DNA of 64,000 bases from Litorimonas sp947503715 (GTDB lineage Bacteria > Pseudomonadota > Alphaproteobacteria > Caulobacterales > Maricaulaceae). Where the stretch lies: NCBI RefSeq assembly GCF_050271975.1, contig NZ_CP189850.1:2790001-2854000 (forward strand), given 5' to 3'. How positions within the stretch are numbered: position 1 is the stretch's first letter; each line of letters opens with the position of its first letter. The notes below the pieces were generated by a model. The model saw nothing but the letters and a program-made list of their open reading frames with translations. It did not search any database and was not told where the DNA came from. Of this stretch, positions 16,108 to 25,165 are shown one piece after another. The position numbers were made by a program, and so were the translations under genes.

Positions 16108-17289
16108 TTAATTTTTACAGATTGAGAGCACATCCCAGCACGCGCCCATAGTGTGGTAATCCGTTTTCCCTAAGGGGGATTTTTTATTATCGACCGCTGC
16201 GCCATCGCGGCCTCTTACCCGAAACCATGCGCCGAACGCGTGATCAATCATGTGATCCCAACTCCACTTCCAAATGCGATTATAATCTATGCGATATGTC
16301 TCATCGCCTGTGATGTGATAGAGTCGCCAAGCTGTGGCAAAGCTCTCTGACTGCACCCAAAAATATTTCTCGCTGGCACAGAACCGGCCATCCGGCGCGA
16401 CTCCATACGCAAAGCCGCCATGCTCTTTATCCCAGCCTGTTTCCATGGCTTTATCATAAAGCGATTTGGCGCGCTCCACCCATTTCCTTTTGGGACGCGC
16501 TTCATTTAAAATGAGAAGAAGTTTCGCCCATTCGGTTTGGTGACCGGGCTGAAACCCCCAAGGCTTGTAACGGTCATTGGGCTTGTCGATATTGAAATTC
16601 ATATCGACATTCCAGTTCGCATCATAGTGTTCCCAGATTTGCCCGCCAGATTGTGCTGCGAGATCAAAGGCGAATTTCTCGGCAAGCTGTTCTGCACGGT
16701 CTAAATATTTGGCATCCCCGCTGGCTTGATGGGCGACGAGTAGAGCCTCGCACATATGCATGTTTGCATTCTGCCCACGGTAAGGGGAAAGTGTTCTGAG
16801 CGTATTGTCACGTTCATCAAAATACGCCCCAGCCGTTTCGTCCCAGAAATAGGTTTCCACAAAATCGTAGAGATCGGCCATAATCTGGGTGGCACGCTCA
16901 ATGCCTGCTTTCACGCAACTTGCGGCAGCTAAAAGCACAAAGGCATGACCATAAGCCATAACGCGTTTATCCGTGATAATGCGGTCTTCAATCAGCCACG
17001 CATAATGGCCATTGTCCTGCCGATGGGCGATTTGTAGATAATCCAAACCCCATTCAGCCCACTTCAAATGCTTCGGCTTACCGTAAAGCCTGTAAGCTGT
17101 TGCATAGTTCAGGACATATCGAGCAGAGGCGACGAGGTGGCGGCTCTGCGGATCATAGCAGGTGCCATCATCCAGAAAGCAGCCGTAAAACCCACCCTCC
17201 GGTGCATAGATGCGGGGGGCATAAAAGGCGAGCGTGTCGCGGATGTGACTTTCGAGAAAGGCGGGGCTTTCGAAATTCGGATAGCTCAC
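16108..17289 (-). CDS. AGE-family sugar epimerase/isomerase
   Basis: (alpha/alpha)6-barrel enzyme of the N-acylglucosamine 2-epimerase family, whose members also include cellobiose 2-epimerases and mannose/glucose isomerases. The 393 residues keep conserved active-site segments NANMHMCEALLVAHQ, FQPGHQTEWAKLL and YHTMGACWDVL. GTG start, 3 bp after the transporter stop, so the genes are coupled. With two mannonate dehydratases next door it may feed mannose- or mannoside-derived sugar into the pathway, but the exact substrate cannot be read from the sequence. Confidence 0.82.
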   Translation of the reverse strand: MSYPNFESPAFLESHIRDTLAFYAPRIYAPEGGFYGCFLDDGTCYDPQSRHLVASARYVLNYATAYRLYGKPKHLKWAEWGLDYLQIAHRQDNGHYAWLIEDRIITDKRVMAYGHAFVLLAAASCVKAGIERATQIMADLYDFVETYFWDETAGAYFDERDNTLRTLSPYRGQNANMHMCEALLVAHQASGDAKYLDRAEQLAEKFAFDLAAQSGGQIWEHYDANWNVDMNFNIDKPNDRYKPWGFQPGHQTEWAKLLLILNEARPKRKWVERAKSLYDKAMETGWDKEHGGFAYGVAPDGRFCASEKYFWVQSESFATAWRLYHITGDETYRIDYNRIWKWSWDHMIDHAFGAWFRVRGRDGAAVDNKKSPLGKTDYHTMGACWDVLSICKN

Positions 17290-17292
17290 GGC

Positions 17293-18555
17293 TTAGCCTG
17301 TCAACTCAAGCACTAAGCCTTTGACGGCCAAAAATGACATGAAAAGTGCGAAGAGCAAAATGGCGGCGAGTATGATGTTGGAAAAGATTGAGTTCTTATG
17401 TTCGCCCATCAAATCCTTGCGGTTAGCGAGATAGAAAATACAGCCCACCGTTATCGGTAATATCACTGCGCCAAAGGCTTGGGACATCACCATAATCGCG
17501 ACGGGCCGCGCGTTGAAAAGCGGGACAACTAAGCCCAGCAAAGAAATTAGAAACACCATAATCCGATATTTTGGAAGCGTCATCTCGCGCTCTGTTTCTG
17601 TGTAATCACAAATTAGCCAAGGCAGCATCAGCACGTTCGGGAATTGAGATGACACGCCTGCCGCGACAATACCGACGGCGAAAATGGCGGTGGCGAATGG
17701 CCCGGCTAAGGGCTCGAGCAGTGTAATCATCTGCGAAGCTTTGGACAAGCCCAGCCCTTCGACGTGGAGTGTACCTGCCGCTGCGGCCATGACGGCGGCG
17801 CTAATCACAAACATCATGACGACAGCCACGATGGCGTCATTACGCTGAGTTCGCGCATCTTTGAGGGACCAGCCCGCTTCTTTGACGAGGGTTGTGCGAA
17901 TGATGAAAAGGCCAGAGAAAACCGTTGTACCCACCATGCCTGCGATTACGAGCCAAGGGCCTTTGGTGGCACCGGGCGCAACGTCAGGTACACTTGGGAG
18001 AAGGCCTTTAATGATATCACCCGGGGGCGGCATCATCAGAAAGAAATTGAGCAGAAAACAAGCGGCCATGACGGCGACGATAACAGCAAGGCTGCGTTCG
18101 AAAAATTGCGTTTTACCATTCCAGAAAATAAAAAAAACCAGCGCAGAGAAAAACGCGGCAAACCAAATTGGTGCAATGCCGCCCTCGATAACGGTCTTTG
18201 ACCATTCAGAACTAATCTCTGCGACAATCCCCATCACACCCATGACGCTACCCGCGACGCCAAGAGTGAGTGCGATAATGAAATAAATCCCGATCGCTGG
18301 ATGAATGTGCTTTTTAAAAGCTTGCAGCGCGGTCTCGCCCGTTACCAAAGTGTAGCGGCTGTAAATGTTGATCATGAAAAATGTGCAGAGACAGGACGCC
18401 ACAATCGTCCAAAGCAATGTCATACCGTAATCCGCCCCGGCCTTTGCCATGGTGGTGATACTGCCTGTACCGATGTTAAAGCCGAGCAAGAATATGCCGG
18501 GCAAGAACAGCGCTAAACCTTTGGCAAATTTTTGTCTAAATGTTGTATCCATCAT
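17293..18555 (-). CDS. Nramp-fold membrane transporter lacking metal-site motifs
   Basis: Polytopic (about 11 helices, 420 residues) member of the Nramp/LeuT-fold superfamily. The TM1 motif normally DPGN reads GTGS (residues 29-32) and the TM6 motif normally MPHN reads FSGL (213-216), so the residues that coordinate Mn/Fe are absent. It lies between uxuA and the epimerase with only a few bases between genes. It is therefore unlikely to be a metal importer, and a sugar acid or related carboxylate is a reasonable guess for its cargo. That guess is an inference from context. Confidence 0.8.
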   Translation of the reverse strand: MMDTTFRQKFAKGLALFLPGIFLLGFNIGTGSITTMAKAGADYGMTLLWTIVASCLCTFFMINIYSRYTLVTGETALQAFKKHIHPAIGIYFIIALTLGVAGSVMGVMGIVAEISSEWSKTVIEGGIAPIWFAAFFSALVFFIFWNGKTQFFERSLAVIVAVMAACFLLNFFLMMPPPGDIIKGLLPSVPDVAPGATKGPWLVIAGMVGTTVFSGLFIIRTTLVKEAGWSLKDARTQRNDAIVAVVMMFVISAAVMAAAAGTLHVEGLGLSKASQMITLLEPLAGPFATAIFAVGIVAAGVSSQFPNVLMLPWLICDYTETEREMTLPKYRIMVFLISLLGLVVPLFNARPVAIMVMSQAFGAVILPITVGCIFYLANRKDLMGEHKNSIFSNIILAAILLFALFMSFLAVKGLVLELTG

Positions 18556-18579
18556 TTCCCCATAGCCTGTTTTACCGGT

Positions 18580-19779
18580 CTAGTTTTGTGCAGATAACGC
18601 CCGGATAACGCCGCGAATTTCTGCCACGCCTTTAAGTCGACCAATGCCAGAATAGCCGGGATTACCCGCCTTATCGATATCATCCATCATTTGGAGGCCA
18701 TGATCAGGGCGAATAAAAATACCCTCTTGGTCAGGCGCTTCGCGCTTGCGGCGGGATTCCTCATTTAAAAGTTCTTGGATAACCGCAATCATATCAATAT
18801 CGCTATCCAGATGACTGGCCTCATAAAAGGAGCGCTGCTCATCAGTATCGCGGCTCACGCCGCGCAAGTGAGAGAAATGAATGCGAGGTCCGAATTGCTT
18901 TGCCATTACGGGCAAATCATTATCGGGACGGCTGCTATAAGTCCCGACGCAAAGTGTAATTCCGTTGGACGGACTTGGCTGCGCCGCGAATAAAATATCC
19001 AAATCATCCGCCGTGCAAATAATACGCGGGAGGCCCAACATATCTCGTGGCGGATCATCCGGATGAATGGCGAGATTTACGCCAGCGGCCTCCGCGCGCG
19101 GCAAAACCTGCTCTAAAAATGCGAACAGGTTCGCACGCAAGATCGCGGCATCGACATCGTTATAATTGGCGAGCATGGCGCGGAAATCCTCGAGGCCATA
19201 ACTCTCCGTCATTTTGCCGGGCAAGCCAGCGATGATATTGTCTGTAAGTTGGGCGCGCTCGGCTTCATCCATGCCGTCAAACATCTCTTTTGCCTCAGCG
19301 ATTTCATCTGCGTTATAATCAGCTTCAGCACCGTCACGTTTGAGAATATACAAATCAAAGGCGGCGAATTTCTTTTGATCAAAGCGTAAGGCATAAGCCC
19401 CGCTCGGGAGCTTGTATTTCAAATCCGTGCGTGTCCAATCAATGACCGGCATGAAATTATAGCAGATTGTCTTAATGCCGCATGTTGCAAGATTTTCCAT
19501 GGAGACGGCCCAAGCTTCGATAAATTTCTCATGACCCGGACGGGCGAGTTTAATATCTTCATGTACAGGAATGCTTTCAACAACTGTCCATTTCAGGGGG
19601 GCCAGTCCGTCTTCGCAGTCCTCTATCAAGGCCTTATGCTGACGAATGGCCTCAATTGGCCATATCTGGCCTGCGGGTATCGTGTGTAAGGCGCTCACAA
19701 TATCCGTAACACCAGTCTGCCGGATGTCATTAATCGTGACAGGGTCGCTCGGTCCAAACCATCTCCAGGATTCTCGCAT
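18580..19779 (-). CDS. uxuA: D-mannonate dehydratase, UxuA family
   Basis: Dehydrates D-mannonate to 2-keto-3-deoxy-D-gluconate. The 399 residues start at the ATG at 19779 (AAGGAT upstream) with RESWRWFGPSDPVTI, the usual UxuA N terminus. A TIM-barrel core carries CYNFMPVIDWTRTD, the metal-site stretch HPDDPP and HFSHLRG, typical of the Mn/Fe-dependent family. It heads the four-gene minus-strand group uxuA, Nramp-like transporter, AGE epimerase, uxuB. A second, unrelated mannonate dehydratase is 3.2 kb away. Confidence 0.93.
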   Translation of the reverse strand: MRESWRWFGPSDPVTINDIRQTGVTDIVSALHTIPAGQIWPIEAIRQHKALIEDCEDGLAPLKWTVVESIPVHEDIKLARPGHEKFIEAWAVSMENLATCGIKTICYNFMPVIDWTRTDLKYKLPSGAYALRFDQKKFAAFDLYILKRDGAEADYNADEIAEAKEMFDGMDEAERAQLTDNIIAGLPGKMTESYGLEDFRAMLANYNDVDAAILRANLFAFLEQVLPRAEAAGVNLAIHPDDPPRDMLGLPRIICTADDLDILFAAQPSPSNGITLCVGTYSSRPDNDLPVMAKQFGPRIHFSHLRGVSRDTDEQRSFYEASHLDSDIDMIAVIQELLNEESRRKREAPDQEGIFIRPDHGLQMMDDIDKAGNPGYSGIGRLKGVAEIRGVIRALSAQN

Positions 19780-19852
19780 AACTATCCTTTTTCCTTCAGC
19801 AATCAAAAAGCCTGCCATATCTAAAATACAAAGCGATTAGACGCTTAATTGT

Positions 19853-19864
19853 CTATACCAATAG
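19853..19864. promoter_or_regulatory. UxuR/ExuR-like operator half-site upstream of uxuA
   Basis: CTATACCAATAG with a nearby imperfect partner ATTGG at 19870-19874. The half-site ATACCAATA recurs twice in the divergent control region at 22911-22943. GntR-family UxuR/ExuR operators have an ATTGGTATACCAAT-type core, so this is a plausible binding site for an unlinked regulator. It lies in the 185-bp gap before uxuA. Confidence 0.45.
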
Positions 19865-19963
19865 TAAAAATTGGTTAGGATAATTGGAGGCTATTTTTCG
19901 TAATCTTGGGTCTATGACTTTGCAAGGCGTTTCCGGTTTTGTCGTAATTGACGTGACCAAGCC

Positions 19964-21727
19964 TCATGTTTTGAACTCTGAGCTTGAACCAGCTCTTATC
20001 ATAAAGGCGCTTACGCTCCCAATGATGAGCGCGAGCGCCGCTATCGCTAGTTTACCACTCAAGGGGTTGGGAATGATAAGCATGAGCCCAATGAACACCG
20101 CAATGGCCGCACCAAACCAACCGATCACTTTCAATTGGGCTGAGTCATTACCTTGTCCGACCTCTACCTTGAAATTGATAGGCATCTTCATGGTAGTAAT
20201 AAATTGATCAACCATTGTGCGGTGCGCTGACCCTTTTTGTGGGGCAAAAGGAATGGAAATCAAAAAGCCCAAAGAGCCCGCCGTCAAAACACCGAAAAAC
20301 TTCATTTGAAATGTCCATGACGCATCAGGCGCAAACCCAAAGACATTGAGGGGCACATTCAAGAAGGCCATTAAAGAAACCGTGAATGCACAACCAATGG
20401 ATAAAAGAGCCGCCCATGACGGCGTTCGCCGAATAAACAGCCCCCACATGAGAGGTATTTGAATCGGGCTCATCAAAAGTGCACCGACATCCAGCATAAT
20501 TTCAAATATGCCTCTGCCTTTCGCCTGCGCCATATAAAGCGCGAGTAAAAGGATAAAAACACCCATAAAAAATGTATATAGCCGCCCATATTTTAAGAGC
20601 TCAGGCTCAGACTTTTCCTTCCACTTAAATTTACTTTTAAGCTTGGGGTAAATATCTTTTATTAATATTGCGACATTGGTATTCAAGCCTGTATCCATCG
20701 TGCTCATCGTGGCCGTCAAGATGGCGACGACAATCAATCCGATTAAACCGACAGGCAATAGTTTAATGCTAGCGATGGCATAGGCCGCCTCTGCGGGCTT
20801 TGCGATATCCAGCGCCATGACATCTTCAGCGTATAACAGCCGCGCTGTGATCGGCGGAAGGAACCAAATCAAGCCGCCGATCAGAAAAAGGGCTGACGCT
20901 AATAAAGCCGCCTTGCGCGCTTCACGCCCGTCTTTGACCGAAAAATATCTTGGCCCCGCATACATGGAATTGAAAACTAAAAAACCCTTGGTGACCATGG
21001 CGCTGGCCCAACCCCATGTGTAAGCGCCGCCAAATAGCATGCCCGAATTTATCATGTTAAATTCTTCTGATAGCCCTTGCACCTCGATCTGTTCAAACAA
21101 GCTTCCAATACCACCCAGTTTGCTAATGCATAGCCAGGCAATGATAATCGTAAGCGGTACGAGAATAAGACCTTGCAGGAAGTCTGTGGCCATCACGGCC
21201 CAGCGTCCGCCCGTGGCGGAATAGAACAACACGATAATACCGCATAAAATTATCACGTAGAAAATATTATATCCAAATACGGCAGAGCAAAATATACCTA
21301 ACCCATAGAGCGCCATGGCGGAGTATAATATCCGAACCGGAACTTCGTAGAGGGCGTAGAACATCCGCGTTGGCTCTCCAAAACGTTTGGAAATCGCTTC
21401 GGGGAATGTTGTTACCCGCATTTGGCGAAGCCACGGCCCAAGGAATAAAAAATTCAAAAAGAATCCAAAAGCATTCCCTAAAAAGATGATCATCACGGAA
21501 AAGCCAGACTCATATGCTACGCCCGCCGCGCCTGTAAACGTCCACGCACTGAATGCACTCATAAATGCACTACTACCAACGAGCCACCAACTCCCTTTGG
21601 AGCCACTTTTGAAATAGTCGTCTGTGTCAGAAGAGAAGGTCTTGAAAACAATACCGACAAACGTAATTAGAACCAGATATCCGATAATGACCAAGTATTC
21701 GATATTCGAAATATCTAATTGCGACAT
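19964..21727 (-). CDS. Sodium:solute symporter (SSS family)
   Basis: Sodium-coupled uptake carrier (587 residues, about 14 predicted helices). The family signatures at the N terminus are clear (DYFKSGSKGSWWLVGSSAFMSAFSAWTF region, positions about 37-65). The substrate is likely a sugar or uronate released by polysaccharide breakdown, judged from neighbours. It starts 3 bp after the Gfo/Idh oxidoreductase stop, forming a two-gene unit transcribed from the divergent control region. Confidence 0.9.
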   Translation of the reverse strand: MSQLDISNIEYLVIIGYLVLITFVGIVFKTFSSDTDDYFKSGSKGSWWLVGSSAFMSAFSAWTFTGAAGVAYESGFSVMIIFLGNAFGFFLNFLFLGPWLRQMRVTTFPEAISKRFGEPTRMFYALYEVPVRILYSAMALYGLGIFCSAVFGYNIFYVIILCGIIVLFYSATGGRWAVMATDFLQGLILVPLTIIIAWLCISKLGGIGSLFEQIEVQGLSEEFNMINSGMLFGGAYTWGWASAMVTKGFLVFNSMYAGPRYFSVKDGREARKAALLASALFLIGGLIWFLPPITARLLYAEDVMALDIAKPAEAAYAIASIKLLPVGLIGLIVVAILTATMSTMDTGLNTNVAILIKDIYPKLKSKFKWKEKSEPELLKYGRLYTFFMGVFILLLALYMAQAKGRGIFEIMLDVGALLMSPIQIPLMWGLFIRRTPSWAALLSIGCAFTVSLMAFLNVPLNVFGFAPDASWTFQMKFFGVLTAGSLGFLISIPFAPQKGSAHRTMVDQFITTMKMPINFKVEVGQGNDSAQLKVIGWFGAAIAVFIGLMLIIPNPLSGKLAIAALALIIGSVSAFMIRAGSSSEFKT

Positions 21728-21730
21728 CGT

Positions 21731-22879
21731 CTATGGACCCTCAGATAGATGGCTCACATCTACCCAATTATTATTTTTGCGAATGATATCGATAAGCTGT
21801 TGATACTGCGCGCCGTCTTTAAAAGTTTGATAAGGTAGAACAGATTGGCCCTTTATATCTTTCACAAATTCGCGAATTAAGTAGCCCCAATTGCGTTCTG
21901 TATCGCCATCCACATCGGGAACATCAGCCGCAATGTCGGCGGGAAGTTCAACCTCGTTCCATGTTCTATCTGCCCCGTATAGATAAAGCGGTCCGCTACC
22001 ATAGTGACCTTGAATATATATCGCGCCAGTACTGCCATAAAACGCGATATAGTCCTCGTGAAAACGAGGATGAAGGCCGCCATGTTTAAACAAAACTGAA
22101 ACGGGCTTTTTAGCGAACGGGCTCTCAATCTTAGCCGTGACATTATAAGACCATTCAACATTGGACACACCCCATTCTAGTGATGGATCATTCAAGTCAT
22201 CAGGGATATGTTCGCGTCTTGTCTTAAAATTATGCACGCCTCTCACGACGGGGGCTTTACCCATATCGTCTCTGACTTCGCCCATGACTGAAAGTATTTT
22301 TTCTCCCACAACTGACGTGACAATAGACATTTTATGGGTGAAGTTATTATTGAGTCTCCCTCCGCCATCCTCTCTGCGGTGGGACCACCCAAAGGGGATA
22401 TCACGTTCGAGGTTAAAGTGGGACATACACTCAACCTCCAAAGGTTCACCTATCGCGCCTTCGGCCACTAATCTTTTGGCGTGGATCACGTGAGGCATAT
22501 ATCTGAAACTTGCGGCAAAAGCGGTTTTAATCCCTCTATCAGTCGCAAGTTTATAGAGTTCCTTTGCCGTCTCGCCATCTGCCGTTAAAGGTTTATCGCA
22601 GAAGACATGACAGCCTTTAGCTATGGCCTGTTTTATAGGTTCAAAATGTGCGCCACCAGGTGTCGCGATTGAAACGATATCAGGCTGGCAGTCAATAAGC
22701 GCTTGTGACCAATCCGTACCGGCATAAGGGATGTTCATATCTTTGGCGACTTGCGCAACAACACTTCGTGTTCGCCCTACAATACCGACGACTTCAGTCC
22801 CTGCATACCGAAAGGCCTCTGTATGACCTTGCCCCGCAAAGCCAGTTCCGTGAACTAACACTTTTATTGTCTTGCTCAT
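21731..22879 (-). CDS. Gfo/Idh/MocA-family NAD(P)-dependent oxidoreductase
   Basis: Soluble sugar-type dehydrogenase (382 residues). N-terminal Rossmann fold with VLVHGTGFAGQGHTEAF, the FCDKPLT segment of the family (Lys of the EKP/DKP motif) near residue 93, and a C-terminal alpha/beta substrate domain. The ATG at 22879 has GAGGGGGA upstream; the frame opens four codons earlier. It might oxidise an aldose before dehydration in the same cluster, but the substrate is unknown. Confidence 0.85.
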   Translation of the reverse strand: MSKTIKVLVHGTGFAGQGHTEAFRYAGTEVVGIVGRTRSVVAQVAKDMNIPYAGTDWSQALIDCQPDIVSIATPGGAHFEPIKQAIAKGCHVFCDKPLTADGETAKELYKLATDRGIKTAFAASFRYMPHVIHAKRLVAEGAIGEPLEVECMSHFNLERDIPFGWSHRREDGGGRLNNNFTHKMSIVTSVVGEKILSVMGEVRDDMGKAPVVRGVHNFKTRREHIPDDLNDPSLEWGVSNVEWSYNVTAKIESPFAKKPVSVLFKHGGLHPRFHEDYIAFYGSTGAIYIQGHYGSGPLYLYGADRTWNEVELPADIAADVPDVDGDTERNWGYLIREFVKDIKGQSVLPYQTFKDGAQYQQLIDIIRKNNNWVDVSHLSEGP

Positions 22880-22910
22880 TTTCCCCCTCAATCGTACTTA
22901 ACCAAAAGCT

Positions 22911-22943
22911 TATACCAATATCTAAGCCTTGTTAATACCAATA
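22911..22943. promoter_or_regulatory. Two ATACCAATA half-sites in the divergent Gfo/Idh-manD control region
   Basis: TATACCAATA at 22911-22920 and AATACCAATA at 22934-22943 are direct repeats with cores 23 bp apart, about two helical turns, in the 86-bp gap between the divergent genes. They match the half-site before uxuA and resemble one arm of UxuR/ExuR operators. Probable common regulation of the cluster, inferred. Confidence 0.5.
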
Positions 22944-22965
22944 TAAATTCTGCTGGAGATGAAAG

Positions 22966-24186
22966 ATGAAAATTACAAACGCAGAAGTTTTTATAGGTGG
23001 TCCTGGCAAAAATTACGTCACTCTAAAAATCATGACGGATGCAGGGATATACGGTATCGGCGACGGCACACTCAACACGCGCGAAACGCTCCCGGCGGAA
23101 TACTTAAAAGAATATCTCATCCCTTGTCTCATCGGCATGGATCCGCGCAATAGCGAAGACATTTGGCAATATTTTTATCGCGGTGCATATTTCCGTCGTG
23201 GTCCAATCGCGATGGCCGCTTATGGTGCGATTGATATGGCGCTGTGGGATATAAAAGGGAAAATTGCGGGACTGCCGCTTTATCAGCTCTTTGGCGGTAA
23301 GAGTCGCGACGGCGCGCTCGTTTACGCCCATGCTGTTGGGAATACGCTGGATGAACTTATCGACTCTGTCGCCCATTATGTCGAGCAGGGCTATAAAGCC
23401 GTTCGCTTGCAATGCGGCATTCCAGATATGCCGGAGGGCGGATACGCAACAGGGAAAGGCGGTGATACAAAGCATTTTATTACCGAATACGGAGCGCTGC
23501 CTGATCAAGAAATCTGGGATTCAGAAAAATATCTCAGATATATGCCAAACGTTTTTGAAAAAGTTCGAGAGATATTTGGACCCGACCTGAAACTCCTCCA
23601 CGACGTTCATCACCGTCTGCGTCCGCGCGAAGCGGCTGCCTTTGGGAAGGAGATTGAGAAATATAACTTGTTCTGGATGGAAGACCCAACACCTGCAGAT
23701 GACCAACACGCGCTCAGACTTATCCGTCAGCATACAACAGTGCCGATTGCAATTGGGGAGGTCTTTAACTCGATATGGGATTGCAAAACCATGATTGAGG
23801 AAGAATTGCTCGACTTCATACGCGTATCGGTAACCTATGCAGGCGGCATCACCCATGTCAGGCGAATTGTGGAATTGGCGGGCCTGCATAGTATCCGAAC
23901 GGGTTTCCACGGCGCGCCGAGCCATTCCCCGATTTCAATGGCCGCGCAGGCTCACTTAAATGCCTGGGCTCCTAACTTTGGCATCCAAGAGTATTTAGTT
24001 CTAGGGACAGAGGAATGTGACGCTCTATTTCCTTCAGACCATTATCTCGATAACGGATTATTTTATGTCAGCGACGCCCCGGGTCTCGGCGTAGATTTTG
24101 ATGAGACTGAGGCAAAGCGCTATTCTTTTGACCGCCGCTATCACCCCATCGTGCGCCTAGAGGATGGGACGATGTGGAATTATTAA
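22966..24186 (+). CDS. manD: D-mannonate dehydratase, enolase superfamily (ManD/RspA type)
   Basis: Mg-dependent dehydration of D-mannonate to 2-keto-3-deoxy-D-gluconate. The 406 residues keep the enolase-superfamily metal ligands Asp213 (LLHDVHH), Glu239 (FWMEDP) and Glu265 (IAIGEVFN), the His215 partner and Arg147, all in the order expected for ManD. The ATG at 22966 has GGAG at 7 nt. Transcribed divergently from the Gfo/Idh-SSS pair. Having both ManD and UxuA in one cluster is unusual; some ManD relatives act on D-gluconate or have weak activity. Confidence 0.88.
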   Translation: MKITNAEVFIGGPGKNYVTLKIMTDAGIYGIGDGTLNTRETLPAEYLKEYLIPCLIGMDPRNSEDIWQYFYRGAYFRRGPIAMAAYGAIDMALWDIKGKIAGLPLYQLFGGKSRDGALVYAHAVGNTLDELIDSVAHYVEQGYKAVRLQCGIPDMPEGGYATGKGGDTKHFITEYGALPDQEIWDSEKYLRYMPNVFEKVREIFGPDLKLLHDVHHRLRPREAAAFGKEIEKYNLFWMEDPTPADDQHALRLIRQHTTVPIAIGEVFNSIWDCKTMIEEELLDFIRVSVTYAGGITHVRRIVELAGLHSIRTGFHGAPSHSPISMAAQAHLNAWAPNFGIQEYLVLGTEECDALFPSDHYLDNGLFYVSDAPGLGVDFDETEAKRYSFDRRYHPIVRLEDGTMWNY

Positions 24187-24486
24187 AGACTGGAATGACG
24201 GCAGAAGGTCTTCAGGCTCTAAATCTATCCGGTCAAGGGCAGCAGACAGGTTAAGGTTACCGTGTCAAAGGCCAAGTCGATAAGGCGCGAGAGCTCTGTA
24301 TCATAAAAGGCCAAATATCAAAGCGTCAAAGACAAGGCAGGCGTAACAGCAGTTTCGTCTGCGCTTAACGTGGAGATACTGATTCAATCGAGAAAATCCA
24401 ATATGTTGAACGAAACCTAACGCTACAGAAATATGGAGGCGCACTGTCTGCGTCTGTTCAAATACTTTATTAGGTAGACAAGAGAA
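24187..24486. other. Non-coding stretch between manD and tRNA-Asn
   Basis: Three hundred bases without a convincing gene. All frames are interrupted, and the sequence is AT-rich like the sugar-acid island to its left. A degenerate frame (around 24255-24470) gives short Lys/Arg-rich fragments that might be decayed coding sequence, but no family can be named. Confidence 0.4.
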
Positions 24487-24562
24487 TGGCTCCGCAAGCA
24501 GGACTCGAACCTGCGACAAGCTGATTAACAGTCAGCTGCTCTACCAACTGAGCTATTGCGGA
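24487..24562 (-). tRNA. tRNA-Asn (anticodon GTT)
   Basis: Cloverleaf read on the minus strand: 7-bp acceptor stem TCCGCAA/TTGCGGA, D arm AGCTCAGTTGGTAGAGC, anticodon loop CTGTTAA with GTT, T arm with GGTTCGAGTCC, discriminator G and an encoded CCA. It marks the right end of the AT-rich sugar-acid island. Confidence 0.97.
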
Positions 24563-24829
24563 ATAGACCATTCGAGGTAGGCGCGCCTGATACAAGCGAA
24601 AATCCGTTTCGGCAAGCCCAGTTTTCACAAAATGTGCGGAATTCAGCACAAAAAAAAGGACGCTGTTTTTTCAAACGGGCGCCCGGAAGGTATTAGGTGA
24701 ATGGTGGTGTCCCTAGAAGAGACAGTGAATATGTGAAGGAATAGGGTAAACATCCGGTTAACCTTACCTATTTCTTTCGACAATCTTCATAGATTGGACA
24801 TTTTTGGCGGCTTCGGGCAGACTTACTTT

Positions 24830-25165
24830 ATGAAAACGATCACAACCTATGCCGAGTTCTGGCCCTATTACCTGCGGGAACATGCGCAGCCTGCGACGCG
24901 CGGCTGGCATTATGTCGGGACGGGGCTGGCGATTTCGCTCCTCATCTTTCTGCTCATCACGCAGAATTGGCTTTTGATTCCCCTCGTCCTCATCTGCGGC
25001 TATTTCTTCGCCTGGGTCAGTCACGGCCTGATCGAGAAGAACAAACCCGCGACCTTCACTTACCCGCTTTGGTCCCTCGGCTCGGATTTCAAAATGCTGT
25101 TCCATTTTTTGACCGGCACAATGGGGCGTGAGTTGGAGAAGGCCGGGCTTCAGTCCGCCGAATAG
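24830..25165 (+). CDS. Mpo1-like (DUF962) membrane protein
   Basis: Small membrane protein of the Mpo1/DUF962 family (111 residues); the yeast homologue is an iron-dependent dioxygenase of 2-hydroxy fatty acid alpha-oxidation. The conserved His-rich segments REHAQPATRGWHYVGTG and SHGLIEKNKPATF flank two central hydrophobic helices. The ATG at 24830 is chosen over an in-frame start 12 codons upstream. Its 3' end overlaps the convergent dihydroorotase-like gene by 16 bp. Confidence 0.88.
   Translation: MKTITTYAEFWPYYLREHAQPATRGWHYVGTGLAISLLIFLLITQNWLLIPLVLICGYFFAWVSHGLIEKNKPATFTYPLWSLGSDFKMLFHFLTGTMGRELEKAGLQSAE

Noticed and set aside
24487..24562. Integration of a mobile element into tRNA-Asn
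   Set aside because: No integrase gene and no second copy of the tRNA 3' end were found in the window.
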